This document shows, one piece after another, positions 34,611-45,764 of a stretch of 64,000 nt of DNA. The stretch is taken from contig NC_133336.1 of assembly GCF_042186555.1 (NCBI RefSeq), positions 34,163,082 to 34,227,081 of the forward strand, written 5' to 3'. Made by a program: the position numbers and the translations under genes. Within the stretch, counting starts at the first letter, position 1. The number at the start of each line of letters is the position of its first letter. Under the pieces are notes generated by a model that was given only the letters and a program-made list of their open reading frames with translations, did not search any database and was not told the DNA's origin. Source of the DNA: Aquarana catesbeiana (lineage: Eukaryota > Chordata > Amphibia > Anura > Ranidae).

Positions 34611-35887
34611 TTTGCTTCCCCTATTCTGAAGGCCTCATGGAAAAGTGTATGTGTACAACATTGTTTAAGGGGAAAAAAAGCAGCCAAGAGTGGGGGCAAC
34701 CTGGACTTGGGTTTGGCAGAAAACCCAGTAAGTGATGACATCTGTAGCAATGGGTAGAGTTGGGAACTCCAAAAAAAAAAATCTGACCTTGGGGGGCTAC
34801 AGAGACCAGCATCCACTAGGCGATTCGAGCACTGAACTATCAGTTTTGGGGTGGAATGGACTTTTGTGTAACGTCAAAATTTCTCAAATACTATTGAAGA
34901 CTTATAAATAGAAATATATTTATATATATGTACATACATACATCACAGCACTACAAAAGGAACATTAAGGCTTTCTGTACAGATATATTAATTCACATTA
35001 CCTTTAGTAATATAATATTTCTGTAATAAATTTTGTAAGAAGCTGCAAAACTATACAGACAACAATACACATTCAATTTTAAATTTGTTTCCCAGCATGC
35101 TTTGAGACAAACAAAGGTCCAGGCAAACGTGTAAAGAAAATACAATTTGCAATAGTTGTACCACTATAGGTGTACCTGCATTAATAACAGCTATATTTAA
35201 AGGCCAACTGCAGTCAACGCTTTTGTACTGAGTAGGGAAGAGTCAGAACCTCTGTCAGGTTTTTATTGGTGGTCCATGTTCCCCTTCTAGAGAGAATTTA
35301 CAACACGTATTGTCAAATCTGGATTTGATGGGAAATCTCCCCAACGCAGCGGCAGGCATACGTTGCACTGTTAGCAGTGCCTCTTTCCTCATTGGCTCAC
35401 TGACTTTGACAGCAGCGGGAGCCAATGGCGCTTTTCTGCTGTCTCAGCCAATGAGGAAGGAGAGTGCTGGACAGCCAAATCTCTCGTGCAACATCGCCGG
35501 ATCGAGATGGGGTGCTGAGGGGGGCTGCTGCACACAGAAGGCTTTTTATCTTAATACATAAAATGCAATAGGATAAAAAAATAAAAAAAACACTTCTGCC
35601 TTTACAACCCCTTTAACAAATGTTTCAAACAGACAAATCTGTTTTACTGTATAATGTAAACCATAATTCAATGTACTCTGGAAAGTAAAAACATGCCCCC
35701 ATCAAGGCTGATTTACAATAGCAGCTATTTTAGCAGTGCCGATACGCAGAGTGCAGGACACTGCAAATTTGATCGTAATAAAACCAAAAATCGTTTTTTG
35801 CCAATAGGTTGCAGATGCAATAATCAGAGAGAAGTGCAAGTACTGTTAAAATGCAGAGTACAGGTATCAGACACAAACCCGGGTTAG
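34611..35887. other. Intergenic, MITE-like remnants
   Basis: Bases about 35200-35615 look like an old MITE: AAAGGCCAACTGCAG at the left and CTGCCTTTACAACCCCTTTAA at the right, with an internal CAGCCAATGAGGAAGGAG hairpin. No gene recognised. Confidence 0.4.
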
Positions 35888-36927
35888 TAGACATGTGCAA
35901 TTTGTTTAGTTCCGAATTAGTTTTTTTAACGAATTTTGACTAATTCGTTAATTCGAAATTTCAAAATTAGGAAATTCGAAATTTCATAAAATTTAAAAAA
36001 TTTGGAAATTTGAAAATCCAAAAATATGAATGAAAATCTGAAATGATAACCACTAATAAATATAAAATTATAGGTATTGGAATTTCCTTTCAAGTTTGGC
36101 TGTTCGTGAACGTAACGAGTACTAATTTATCTGAAGTTACGAATTATCTGAAATAACAAATGCCGCATCGAAACGAATGGAACATAACGATCTAATAATA
36201 ATAATAAATAACAATAATAATAAAACCTTTCTATTATTATTATTTATTATTCATTTGTTCCATATCATTTGTTTAGATAGTGATGAGGAATGCCACTCTA
36301 AGTCTCTATAAGTATAAGTGTTTTCAGGGTGCTGCCGTCCTACTAAGCAGAGTTGGGTGCTGGCTATGCACAAGATAATGGAAATAGAGAAGTCCTAGAT
36401 TGCCGCACTCCACCATAGCTATGAGTAAGCATCTTTGGATGTGAAACGCGTTAGCGATTTGATCCCGTTGTGTCTACTTCTGTTACTTGTCTGCGTTTTT
36501 GGATTTTATACACTCAATAAAGATACTTTTTTGATGGAGTACGGCAATCCAGGACTTCTCTATTTCCATTAATTTGTTTAGATGCGGCATTCGTTATTTC
36601 GGATAATTCGTAACTTCAGATAAATTTGTATTCGTTACGTTCACAAACAGCCAAATTTGAAAGGAAATTCCAATACCTATAATTTAATAGTTAGTTAGTT
36701 ATTTCGAATTTTACTGATTTTCTTTTTTTCAGATTTTCGAATTTTCTAGTTTCCGAAAATTTGGAATCCGAAAATTCAGAAACTCGAAAATCCAGAAACT
36801 CGAAAATTCAGAAACTCGAAAATTCAGAAACTCGAAAATCCGAATTTTCAGATTTCTGAATTTTTGAAAAAAGCAAAAAAACGAATGAAACAAAAACAAA
36901 CAAATTTTTTGTCAGTGCACATGTCTA
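35888..36927. mobile_element. Nonautonomous hAT-like element, TAGACATGTGCA family, copy 2
   Basis: Same exact 12-bp inverted ends as the copy at 33903. Flanked by a perfect 8-bp duplication CGGGTTAG (35880-35887 and 36928-36935). The interior is largely palindromic AT-rich DNA with TTCGAAATTTC-like motifs and ATTATTATTATTATT runs. It is split by the short inverted-end insertion at 36377-36570. Confidence 0.93.
36377..36570. mobile_element. Short inverted-end insertion with GAAACGCGTT core
   Basis: Left AATGGAAATAGAGAAGTCCT continues to GCCGCACTCCA and is mirrored at the right with two mismatches. The interior includes GTGAAACGCGTTAGCG and TCAATAAAGATAC. It is nested in the hAT element, and its right end is the breakpoint of the 36.5/40.2-kb duplication. 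Confidence 0.75.
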
Positions 36928-37655
36928 CGGGTTAGCAATAAAAACTTGACAGAAGTATTTAGCCTTCCTGAGTCTATTTACAACTAAGAAAAAAAACTTT
37001 GGGCTTGAGTTGGGCTTTATTGTGTTTTTTAGTGAAGCCAGTGATAAGTACTATATATGCTACTAAAAATCAATGCTTCATAAATAAGCCAAGATTGACA
37101 TAAGTCCTTTATAAGAGGCATTCAGTGCCTTTTGTTAAAGTTCTGAAACGGCAGCCGCTACTGTAGTGTTTAAGTGTTTAGTGTCTAAATATGTCTCTCT
37201 AAGTCCCTCTATGGAAACTCAGACTTCATTAGTAATAAATGGAAGGTGGAGTAGGATTGCCTACTTACACAAGAAGTCTAAGTACACATGGACATCGAAT
37301 TTCAGCACCAAAGAAGTCTCTTGTGTTTCCTGTTAAAGTGTACACAGCCAAATCACAGAAGGCACACAAGTGCAAAGTTACCAAAAGGTGACCCCCTGTA
37401 CATCTGTTTTAGACTTCTGCCCTTGTTCCCTCAATGACCCCAAAGCCAGGCTCCCCTCTTGGCTGGCTCGCCAAATAACACAATACACTTATGTGTTAAA
37501 ATTATCAAAGACTGAACCATGCACCGTGTTGGAACTTTGCCCTAATTCTCTCAATGTCCCCACAGATAGCCCTCTCCACTTGCTGGTAGTCCATAAGATG
37601 GCCTGATCTTGCCCCAGTTCTGGGAGGAGAATAGTCAAACCTGGGGTATGTCAAA
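36553..37655. repeat. Partial tandem duplication, copy 1
   Basis: Matches 40234-41385 over about 1.1 kb: the right half of the hAT element plus single-copy DNA. The sequence at 37215-37420 (AAATGGAAGGTGGAGTAGGA onward) also occurs a third time at 40045-40240. Confidence 0.9.
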
Positions 37656-38376
37656 GGACAATAATAAGAACTTCCAACATCAAAAGAAGCGTATCACATA
37701 CAAAGACTTTTCAATTAGTTGAAGAATCGCTGTACAATCTAGAAAAAACATTTCTCCAGCAACAGATTTCGCACTACAAAAAAGACTGATAAGCGTCTAC
37801 CTGACCCTCATTTTTGGGAAGCATCTTCCCACCCACCTTCACACTCATGGCTGGCCTAAACTGCTGTATCTACAGCAGAAAACTTAAACAAAGAACCCCC
37901 CCAAAAACTAGAGAGAATCAGGACTGGGAACAAACTAGTATTTTAATTAGAGTATAAAATGTATTACAATTATTACTGGTATAATTTGGGATTTACAAAA
38001 CCCAACAGGACAGCCCTTGACAGATTAGCGCCATTACTTTAACACAAATGCAAATATCGATTTGTGCAGCATTTGACACAGCTCTGTTGTATGCACGGAG
38101 CTATCCAGCTATAAAGCTACAAAATACTATGTATTAAAATATGTGTTTATATCTTCTCCTATTACACTTAAAGTTTATTAAAGTGCCGCTGCAAATGTTT
38201 TACATTCCGTCAAAGTTTTTACAACTTATTTGAAATAAAAATGTATGAAGCTGAAAAGTCAAAATGTGTTAACTTACTCCCCCATGGTCTCCTTATCCAC
38301 AATGTCCCATTTATTAACCAAAAGGTACCATGGTCATAATGCTGCTTAGAAAACAAAAACAAGAAAAAAAAGAACA
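37656..38376. other. Intergenic, no gene recognised
   Basis: AT-rich DNA without identifiable element ends or conserved ORFs. Confidence 0.45.
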
Positions 38377-39480
38377 CCGTACCTACTGTGATACACGGAG
38401 GAGGGCTTAGTAATGTTTTGGGGCAGCTTTGCTGCATATGGCACAGGGTGCCTTGAATGATGGAATCTCAAGACTATCAAGGAATTCTGGAATGAAACTT
38501 ACTGCCAGGTGTCAGAAAGCTCTGTCTCGGTTGAAGGTCATGGGTCCTCCAACAGGATAATTGACCAAAAACACAAAGCTAAAAGCACCCCAAAATGTCT
38601 GGGAACAAAACACAGGACTATTCTGAGGTTGCTTTCTATGCGCCCTGATCTGAATTCTATCGAACATCTATGGAAAGAGCTACAATATGCGGTCTGGAGA
38701 AGGCATCCTACGAACCTGAGTCAGCTGAAGCAGTTTGCGTAAGAGTAGGGACAATCTACCTGCTGGCAGACGCTGAAGTCTTGCTCAGGGATATAGAAAA
38801 TCACTTGTTTAGAGTGATTGCCTCTAATGCCGCGTACACACGGTCGGACTTTTCGTCTACAAAAGTCCGACAGCCTGTCCGACAGACTTTCGACGGACTT
38901 CTGTCGGACTTTTGGCGGACTCTTGATGGACTTGCTGCAGACTTTCTTACGAACGAACTTGCCTACATACGATCACACAAAAGTCCGACGGATTCGTACG
39001 TGATGACGTACACCGGACTAAAATAAGGAAGTTGATAGCCAGTAGCCAATAGCTGCCCTAGCGTGGGTTTTTGTCCGTCGGACTAGCACACAGACGAGCG
39101 GATTTCTGGGTCCGGCGTAGTTACGACGTAAAGATTTGAAGCATGTTTCAAATCTAAAGTCCGTCAGATTTGAGGCTGGAAAAGTCCGCTGAAAGTCCGG
39201 GGAAGCCCACACACGATCGGATTGTCAGCCAGCTTTAGTCCGTCGGACTTTTGTAGACGAAAAGTCCGACCGTGTGTACGCGGCATAAAGGTTGTGGAAC
39301 AAGATATTAGGTAAAGAACCCATCATTTTTGTCCATTCTATTTCATATGTTGTAAAATTTTAAATATTCTGTTCAAACAAAAATGAAAAGCAAAATCTAA
39401 TTATTATTAAATACGGAATAGACCAGGATGGATGCCAATTACTTTGGCCAGTTATTTCAGAGAAAATTGTGGGTTCCTCT
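38377..39480 (+). pseudogene. Heavily decayed Tc1-like transposase, split by a MITE
   Basis: A Tc1 catalytic region is recognisable across frames. It runs from ACTGTGATACACGGAGGAGG (the HGGG motif) near 38386, through a QQDN-like CTCCAACAGGATAATTGACC near 38547, to RPDLNSIEHLWKELQYAVWR at about 38643-38702. The glutamate of the triad is kept, but several stops and frame changes destroy the reading frame. The element continues after the Harbinger-like MITE (38828-39285) as noncoding sequence to about 39480, including AATTACTTTGGCCAG, typical of a Tc1 end. The 5' half is missing. Confidence 0.7.
38828..39285. mobile_element. Harbinger-like MITE, TGCCGCG subfamily, copy 2
   Basis: Long, nearly perfect inverted ends: TGCCGCGTACACACGGTCGG at the left, mirrored at the right, and complementarity continues through GACTTTTCGTCTACAAAAGT. 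Flanked by TAA on both sides (38825-38827, 39286-39288). Contains the CAGTAGCCAATAGCT core. Inserted in a Tc1 remnant. Confidence 0.9.
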
Positions 39481-40044
39481 TTTTTCATGGAAAGGCACCA
39501 ACAATTTGCCCACATCTGTATATATTAGCAGTGTAAGGATCTATGGGCTTTCCCATTATAACCTGGGCACCCACCCATTTCTACAAAATGCTTTCTGGAG
39601 CCAACTAGGTGAATGCCATGTGCTGCTCTTGGCTGCCTTTTTTGTCAGTTGGATTGGCTGTAGAAGGGGAGGGGGGTGAATTCATGATTATTATTATTAA
39701 TCATTATTAACTCAGCTTCAATTTAAATTGAATTCATAATTATTTTACTGAAATGTACATAGACATAAATCTGGATTTAAAAGAAAGCAGCTTACCCCAA
39801 AGATAAACATTTATGTTGGTAGAGAATTTCATTTTAGAAAAGTTTAGAACCATTTTGTTCTGATGACAGGTACAATCACTAGCAAAATTATTTTAAAACA
39901 GGCCGCGCTAAACTCAAGAAAATGTTGTGATAAATCTTAGGTGGACACATTTTCAGTGGCTACCTTAAACATGAAAAATGTGTAAAATTAAGAAAGTATA
40001 TACCAAGGAAGCGCTAAAAAAAACCACCAATAAAAATGTAAATA
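39481..40044. other. Intergenic, no gene recognised
   Basis: Bases about 39980-40006 are the reverse complement of the sequence that flanks the TIR element at 41401-42109 (CCTTGGTATATA and TTTCTTAATTTTACAC), so they resemble an uninterrupted version of that site. Confidence 0.45.
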
Positions 40045-40233
40045 TAGACTTTGTTAGTAATGGATGGAAGGTGGAGTAGGATTGCCTACATCTGCCTAAA
40101 GTTGAGCACTACAATAAGTCTAAGTACACATGGACACCAAATTTCAGCACCAAAGAATTCTCTTGCCTTTCCTGTTAAAGTGTACACAGCCACATCAAAG
40201 TTACCAAAGGTGGCCCCCTGTACATCAGTTTTA

Positions 40234-41385
40234 GACTTCTCTATTTCCATTAATTTGTTTAGATGCGGCATTCGTTATTTCGGATAATTCGTAACTTCAG
40301 ATAAATTTGTATTCGTTACGTTCCAATACCTATAATTTAATAGTTAGTTAGTTATTTCGAATTTTACTGATTTTCTTTTTTTCAGATTTTCGAATTTTCT
40401 AGTTTCCGAAAATTCAGAAACTCGAAAATTCAGAAACTCGAAAATTCAGAAACTCAAAAATTCAGAAACTCAAAAATTCAGAAACTCAAAAATTCAGAAA
40501 CTCAAAAATTCAGAAACTCAAAAATTCAGAAACTCGAAAATTCAGAAACTCGAAAATTCAGAAACTCGAAAATTCAGAAACTCGAAAATTCAGAAACTCG
40601 AAAATTCAGAAACTCGAAAATCCGAATTTTCAGATTTCTGAATTTTTGAAAAAAGCAAAAAAACGAATGAAACAAAAACAAACAAATTTTTTGTCAGTGC
40701 ACATGTCTACGGGTTAGCAATAAAAACTTGACAGAAGTATTTAGCCTTCCTGAGTCTATTTACAACTAAGAAAAAAAACTTTGGGCTTGAGTTGGGCTTT
40801 ATTGTGTTTTTTAGTGAAGCCAGTGATAAGTACTATATATGCTACTAAAAATCAATGCTTCATAAATAAGCCAAGATTGACATAAGTCCTTTATAAGAGG
40901 CATTCAGTGCCTTTTGTTAAAGTTCTGAAACGGCAGCCGCTACTGTAGTGTTTAAGTGTTTAGTGTCTAAATATGTCTCTCTAAGTCCCTCTATGGAAAC
41001 TCAGACTTCATTAGTAATAAATGGAAGGTGGAGTAGGATTGCCTACTTAGACAAGAAGTCTAAGTACACATGGACATCAAATTTCAGCACCAAAGAAGTC
41101 TCTTGTGTTTCCTGTTAAAGTGTACACAGCCAAATCACAGAAGGCACACAAGTGCAAAGTTACCAAAAGGTGACCCCCTGTACATCTGTTTTAGACTTCT
41201 GCCCTTGTTCCTTCAATGACCCCAAAGCCAGGCTCCTCTCTTGGCTGGCTCGCCAAATCACACAATACACATAAGTGTTAAAATCGCCAAAGACTGAGCC
41301 ATGCACCCATGTTGGAACTTTGCCATTGCTCGCTCAAATGTCTTGCCCCAGTTCTAGGAGGAGAACAGTCAAACTAGGGGTATAT
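40234..41385. repeat. Partial tandem duplication, copy 2
   Basis: Begins at GACTTCTCTATTTCC, fused to the end of a third copy of the 37.2-kb segment (40045-40240) through the shared GACTTCT. It carries the hAT right half ending near 40710, with a short internal deletion near 40322 and a strong expansion of a 16-bp repeat. Confidence 0.9.
40405..40620. repeat. 16-bp repeat expansion in the duplicated hAT half
   Basis: About fourteen units of AATTCAGAAACTCGAA/AATTCAGAAACTCAAA. The sister sequence at 36765-36840 has only about four or five, so the array grew or shrank after duplication. Confidence 0.9.
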
Positions 41386-41400
41386 CTGCCTTGGTATATA

Positions 41401-42109
41401 TACCGTATATACTCAAGTATAAGCCGACCCGAATATAAGCCGAGGCACCTATTTTTACCACAAAAACTGGGAAAACTTATTGACTCTAAGGGTGAGAAAT
41501 GCGCAGCTACTGTAAGTGGAAAAGAGGGTCAACAATGCCCATTTGCAGCCTCACTGTACCCATTTGCAGCCATAGGTCTCCCCAACTTCAAACTCCGTAG
41601 TTAAGGGTTCCTAGATGCCCCCTAGCTGCAGCCAAAATTTGGGGTCTCTGGACCCAAATGGTCCCGAAATGACATTGCTGCAGATGGACACAGTTGACTA
41701 AATTTGGGGCCCCGTATCTCGGGGCCACTTGGTGCTAGGAACCCCAATTGGGTGTGCAAACCCAGTGGAACTAGCACTACAACATATCCAAAGCTGGGGT
41801 TCCTAGCACCAAGTGGCCCCAAGATACGGGGCCCCAAAGTCGGTTTGGAAAATGTCAAGCACATTTCTGCAGCAGAGAATGACATTTTCCGAATATGGAT
41901 ATGTTGTAGTGCTAGTTCCACTGGGTTTGCACACCAAATTTGGGGTTCCTAGCACCAAGTAGCCCCGTATCTCGGGGCCCCAAAGTCAGTTCGGAAAATG
42001 GCATTCTCTGCTGCAGAAAGTGCTTGACTCGAGTATAAGCCGAGGGAGGCATTTTCAGCACAAAAAAAATGTGCTGAAAAACTCGGCTTATACTCGAGTA
42101 TATACGGTA
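41401..42109. mobile_element. TIR element with TACCGTATATACTC ends, copy 1
   Basis: Left end TACCGTATATACTCAAGTAT, then AAGCCGA. The right end is the inverse, CTCGAGTATATACGGTA. The interior has several nested inverted repeats, for example GGTGCTAGGAACCCC at about 41731 versus GGGGTTCCTAGCACC near 41799 and 41943. Flanked by TATATA on both sides. No ORF of note. Related to 47562-49085. Superfamily not determined. Confidence 0.8.
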
Positions 42110-42817
42110 TATATTTTCTTAATTTTACACAATCACTATCTGGTTTCTGTAAAAAAAAAAAAAAAAAAAAAAAAACTAGATCCTATCACTGTGGCATGGA
42201 ATTATGTTGGTGGCTTCAGTGCTGCCAATAGTCCTAGGCCAACATCTAGTCCCCATTATTGTAGCAGCACGACCACTGAATAAACAAGATGACTGTGGAA
42301 CTTCACAACAAAGTATAGAAAGAGCTAAGCATATTCACTAAGCCAAGTAACGTTTTCAGACTAGATCAGCTGAATGAGAACTATTATACACCCCAGCCAA
42401 GGTAGTTATGGTCCGCATGCGCTATACTCAAATCGTCTAATATACATTGCTACTTTAATTCTCAAAGAGGGCCTTGCATTATAAACATTTTAAACCATTT
42501 TACATTTAAAAAGCTCTAAAATCGTATCCATTTTAAAGCTAATAATATCAAATACCTATTGTCACTATCTGGTCCACACACACACCCTGCATTCTCTGTG
42601 TGAAGTGTATTCTGGAGCTGCATTATTTATTCATACTCAGGCTGTGTGAAAGCATCTTACATACTAAGTGCATACTTCCCTTACAGGCTCTGGAACCTTT
42701 TGGAACGCGGGAGATTACTGACATCACACATCACATGACCAACAGTCCAGTCTGGACTGGGTTATCGGTTCTGAAATCAGGCATGCAATAGACATCCATA
42801 TTGTAACATAGGTTATG
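42110..42817. other. Intergenic, no gene recognised
   Basis: Includes an A run at about 42151-42175. A repeat-like GACATCACACATCACATGACC region follows near 42720. Confidence 0.4.
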
Positions 42818-43664
42818 AGGTCTTAGTACATAGGGTTCAATATTGAGTTGGCCCACCCTTTGCAGCTATAACAGCTTCAACTCTTCTGGGAAGGCTGTCC
42901 ACAAGGTTTAGGAGTGTGTCTATGGGAATGTTTGACCATTCTTCCAGAAGAGCATTTGTGAGGTCAGGCACTGATGTCGGATGAGAAAGCCTGGCTCACA
43001 GTCTCCGCTCTAATTCATCTCAAAGGTGTTCAATCGGGTTGAAGTCAAGGCCAGTGAAGTTCCTCCACCCCAAACTAGCTCATCCATGTCTTTCTGGACC
43101 TTGCTTTGTGCACTGGTGCCCAGTCATGTTGGAACAGGAAGGGGACATCCCCAAACTTGGGAGCATGAAATTGTCCAAAATATCTTGGTATGCTGATCTC
43201 TTAAGAGTTCCCTTCACTGGAACTAAGGGGCCAAGCCCAACCCCTGCACAACAACCCCACATCATAATCCCCCCTCCACCAAATGATTTGGACCAGTTCA
43301 CAAATCAAGGTCCATAAGGACATGAATGAGCGAGTTTGGGGTGGAGGAAATTGACTGGCCTGCACAGAGTCCTGACCTCAACCTGATAGAACACCTTTGG
43401 AATGAATTAGAGTGGAGACTGCGAGCCAGGCCTTCTCATCCAACAATAGTGCCTGACCTCACAAATGCGCTTCTGGAAGAATGGTCAAACATTCCCATAG
43501 ACACACTTCTAAACCTTGTGGACAGCCTTCCCAGAAGAGTTAAAGCTGTTATAGCTGCCAAGGGTGGGCCACTCAATATTGAACTCTATGAATTAAGACT
43601 GGGATGCCATTAAAGTTTAAGTGCGTGTAAAGGCAGGCGTCACAATACTTATGGTAATATAGTG
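42818..43664. mobile_element. Fold-back Tc1 element, copy 2
   Basis: The right end GGTAATATAGTG finishes at 43664. The extreme left end is missing or diverged. The arms at about 42840-43095 and 43330-43590 are inverted copies of the transposase C-terminal region. The spacer encodes the central domain on the minus strand. Confidence 0.85.
42840..43613. pseudogene. Inverted, duplicated Tc1 transposase remnant (fold-back copy 2)
   Basis: The plus-strand arm (43326-43613) encodes MSEFGVEEIDWPAQSPDLNL, IEHLWNELEWRLRA and IDTLLNLVDSLPRRVKAVIA. The minus-strand arm encodes the same region from 43095 down to 42840. The spacer on the minus strand encodes SFGGGGIMMWGCCAGVGLGP and AYQDILDNFMLP. The junction sequence ATTTGGACCAGTTCACAAAT at about 43287 corresponds to the junction in the copies at 29.3 kb and 58.5 kb. 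No copy could encode a full transposase. Confidence 0.85.
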
Positions 43665-44332
43665 TGCCTTTAAATTGTAACATTGTAACAGGTTATGATT
43701 TTACACATCTTACTTATATTACATAGCTCCAAAAGCAAAGTAGAATGTGTTAAAATGTTTTTTTTTTTTGTACAAGGCCTGCTTTGACTCCCAAGGGCAT
43801 ATTGGTAGGGATCATTACATGTTGGAAATCTTTGTGTCTGCTTAGCGGTTGTAGCCATACACAGGCAGAGAACCATTACCTGTGTACAGATTGTGATACG
43901 GTGTCCAGAGTCTGGGATCAGATATACCAATACAACGGCAACTAGAATGGGCATTTTCCCACCACCAGTCCTTCACGGTTAGTGATCTGCTTGTGTATGT
44001 CCACCTATCTTAGCAACCCGATAGCAGAAAGGTCACATGAACAGACCGATAACTGCAATATGATCATTCTTGTTAACAAAGTCAACAAGACACTATAAAA
44101 GGCACAAATGAGAAGTCAAGATTAATGAGGTGCTACAGAAGCCACACACAAAGCATCCTCAACTTGGTTGCATGGCTGGCTTAAAGGATATCCAAAAACA
44201 TGAACAAAAATGTTCTATATTGCCAGTCCTTAGATGTGGTAGCTGCATTACTTTTTAATTTTCCAGGCCGATGACTTCTTCAGAAAGTAGAGAAAATACC
44301 GGTTTATCCTGCCAGTCCTTACCACTTCCTGT
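43665..44332. other. Intergenic, no gene recognised
   Basis: AT-rich, with a T run near 43760. No defined element ends. Confidence 0.45.
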
Positions 44333-44589
44333 GTACTGAGTAGGGTTGCCACCTGTCCGGGATTCACCCGGACAGTTCGGGTTTGGAATCATGCATCCAG
44401 GTTTCAGACTGCCTGAAACCCGGACGCATTATTTAGACCGGACTATGGCTTCCAGATGCATCTGGATGAGAGGTGCTGACTGCCAAGGGGTGCGTGAGCT
44501 CACCATCCATCCCTGTCTGTGACTGAAGTCTCCCCCCCCTTCTCTCTCCTGCCTCTCAGTGAGTACACTAAGGTAAATCATGGTTCTCA

Positions 44590-44930
44590 GAGCACCCTCT
44601 ACATCAGAGTTCCCCTTTACACCAGAGGCCACAGTATTCCCCCTTACATCAGAGTCTTCTCCGTACATCAGAGTTCTCAGTGTTCCCCCTACATCAGAGT
44701 CCTCTCCGTACATCAGAGTTCTCAGTGTTCCCCCTTACATCAGAGTCCTCTCCATACATCAGAGTTCTCAGTGTTCCCCCTTACATCAGAGTCCTCTCCG
44801 TACATCAGAGTTCTCAGTGTTCCCCCTTACATCAGAGTCCTCTCCATACATCAGAGTTCTCAGTGTTCCCCCTTAAATCAGGGTTCCCAGAGCATCCCTT
44901 ATGTTAGAGTCCCCAGAGTTCTCCCTTACA
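44590..44930. repeat. 46-bp minisatellite inside the hAT element
   Basis: CAGAGTCCTCTCCGTACATC, then AGAGTTCTCAGTGTTCCCCC and TTACAT. Starts at about 44650, 44695, 44741, 44787 and 44833. Each unit is two related 23-bp halves. The 195-residue ORF with SPYIRVLSV repeats is an array translation, not a gene. Confidence 0.92.
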
Positions 44931-44955
44931 TCAGAATCTGCAGAGTCTCCCCTTA

Positions 44956-45382
44956 TGCCCTGTACACACGGTCGGACATTGATCGGACATTCCGGCCACA
45001 AAATCCATGGTTTTTTTCCGACGGATGTTGGCTCAAACTTGTCTTGCATACACACGGTCACACAAAGTTGTCGGAAAATCCGATCGTTCTGAACGCGGTG
45101 ACGTAAAACACGTACGTCGGGACTATAAACGGGGCAGTAGCCAATAGCTTTCGTCTCTTAATTTATTCTGAGCATGCGTGGCACTTTGTGCGTCGGATTT
45201 GTGTACACACGATCGGAATTAAACCGATCGGATTCTGTTGTCGGAAAATTTTATATCCTGCTCTCAAACTTTGTGTGTCGGGAAATTCCGACAGAAAAAG
45301 TCAGATGGAGCCCACACACAATCGGAATTTCCGACAACACAATCCGATCGCACTTTTTCCAGCGGAAAATCCGACCGGGGCA
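44956..45382. mobile_element. Harbinger-like MITE, TGCCCCG subfamily, copy 1
   Basis: Ends TGCCCTGTACACACGGTCGG and (right) TCCGACCGGGGCA. Flanked by TTA on both sides (44953-44955, 45383-45385). Contains CAGTAGCCAATAGCTTTCGT and GCGGTGACGTAAAACACGTA, shared with the copy at 57945. Confidence 0.9.
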
Positions 45383-45519
45383 TTACAGTGAAAGGGAACT
45401 GTGCGAATTCAGATGTAAAAGGGGAACTCTCTGGACTCTGATGTAAAGGGGGACTCTTGTTATTAACTTCATATGATTAGAAATGTTATTTAATAGCAAA
45501 ATATATGTATAGTTTATAC

Positions 45520-45677
45520 CAGGGATATGCAATTAGCGGACCTCCAGCTGTTGCAAAACTACAAGTCCCATCATGCTCTGCCACTGGGTGTCATGCTTGT
45601 GGCTGTCAGTGTCTCGCTATGCCTCATGGGACTTGTAGTTCTGCAACAGCTGAAGGTCCGCTAATTGCATATCCCTG
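45520..45677. mobile_element. 158-bp hAT-like MITE
   Basis: CAGGGATATGCAATTAGCGG at the left and its inverse CCGCTAATTGCATATCCCTG at the right. Complementarity continues through CAGCTGTTGCA and CTACAAGTCCCAT. Flanked by a perfect 8-bp duplication GTTTATAC (45512-45519, 45678-45685). Almost the whole element can form a hairpin. Confidence 0.95.
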
Positions 45678-45764
45678 GTTTATACTATAAAAAAAAAAAA
45701 TTCCTGTGTTCCGCTAAGGTTTTTGGGTTTGACTTGAAGAAAAGGTGGCAACCCTAGTACTGAG

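Larger units (their letters stand above)
44341..45756. mobile_element. hAT-like element with minisatellite and two nested MITEs
   Basis: Left end TAGGGTTGCCACCTGTCCGG. The right end AGGTGGCAACCCTA is the inverse of its first 14 bases. Flanked by a perfect 8-bp duplication GTACTGAG (44333-44340, 45757-45764). The interior holds a 46-bp minisatellite, a Harbinger-like MITE (44956-45382) and a hAT MITE (45520-45677). A relic of the same right end is at 4880-4922. Confidence 0.93.

Noticed and set aside
44519..45106. 195-aa ORF with SPYIRVLSV repeats
   Set aside because: Translation of the 46-bp minisatellite followed by the end of a MITE.
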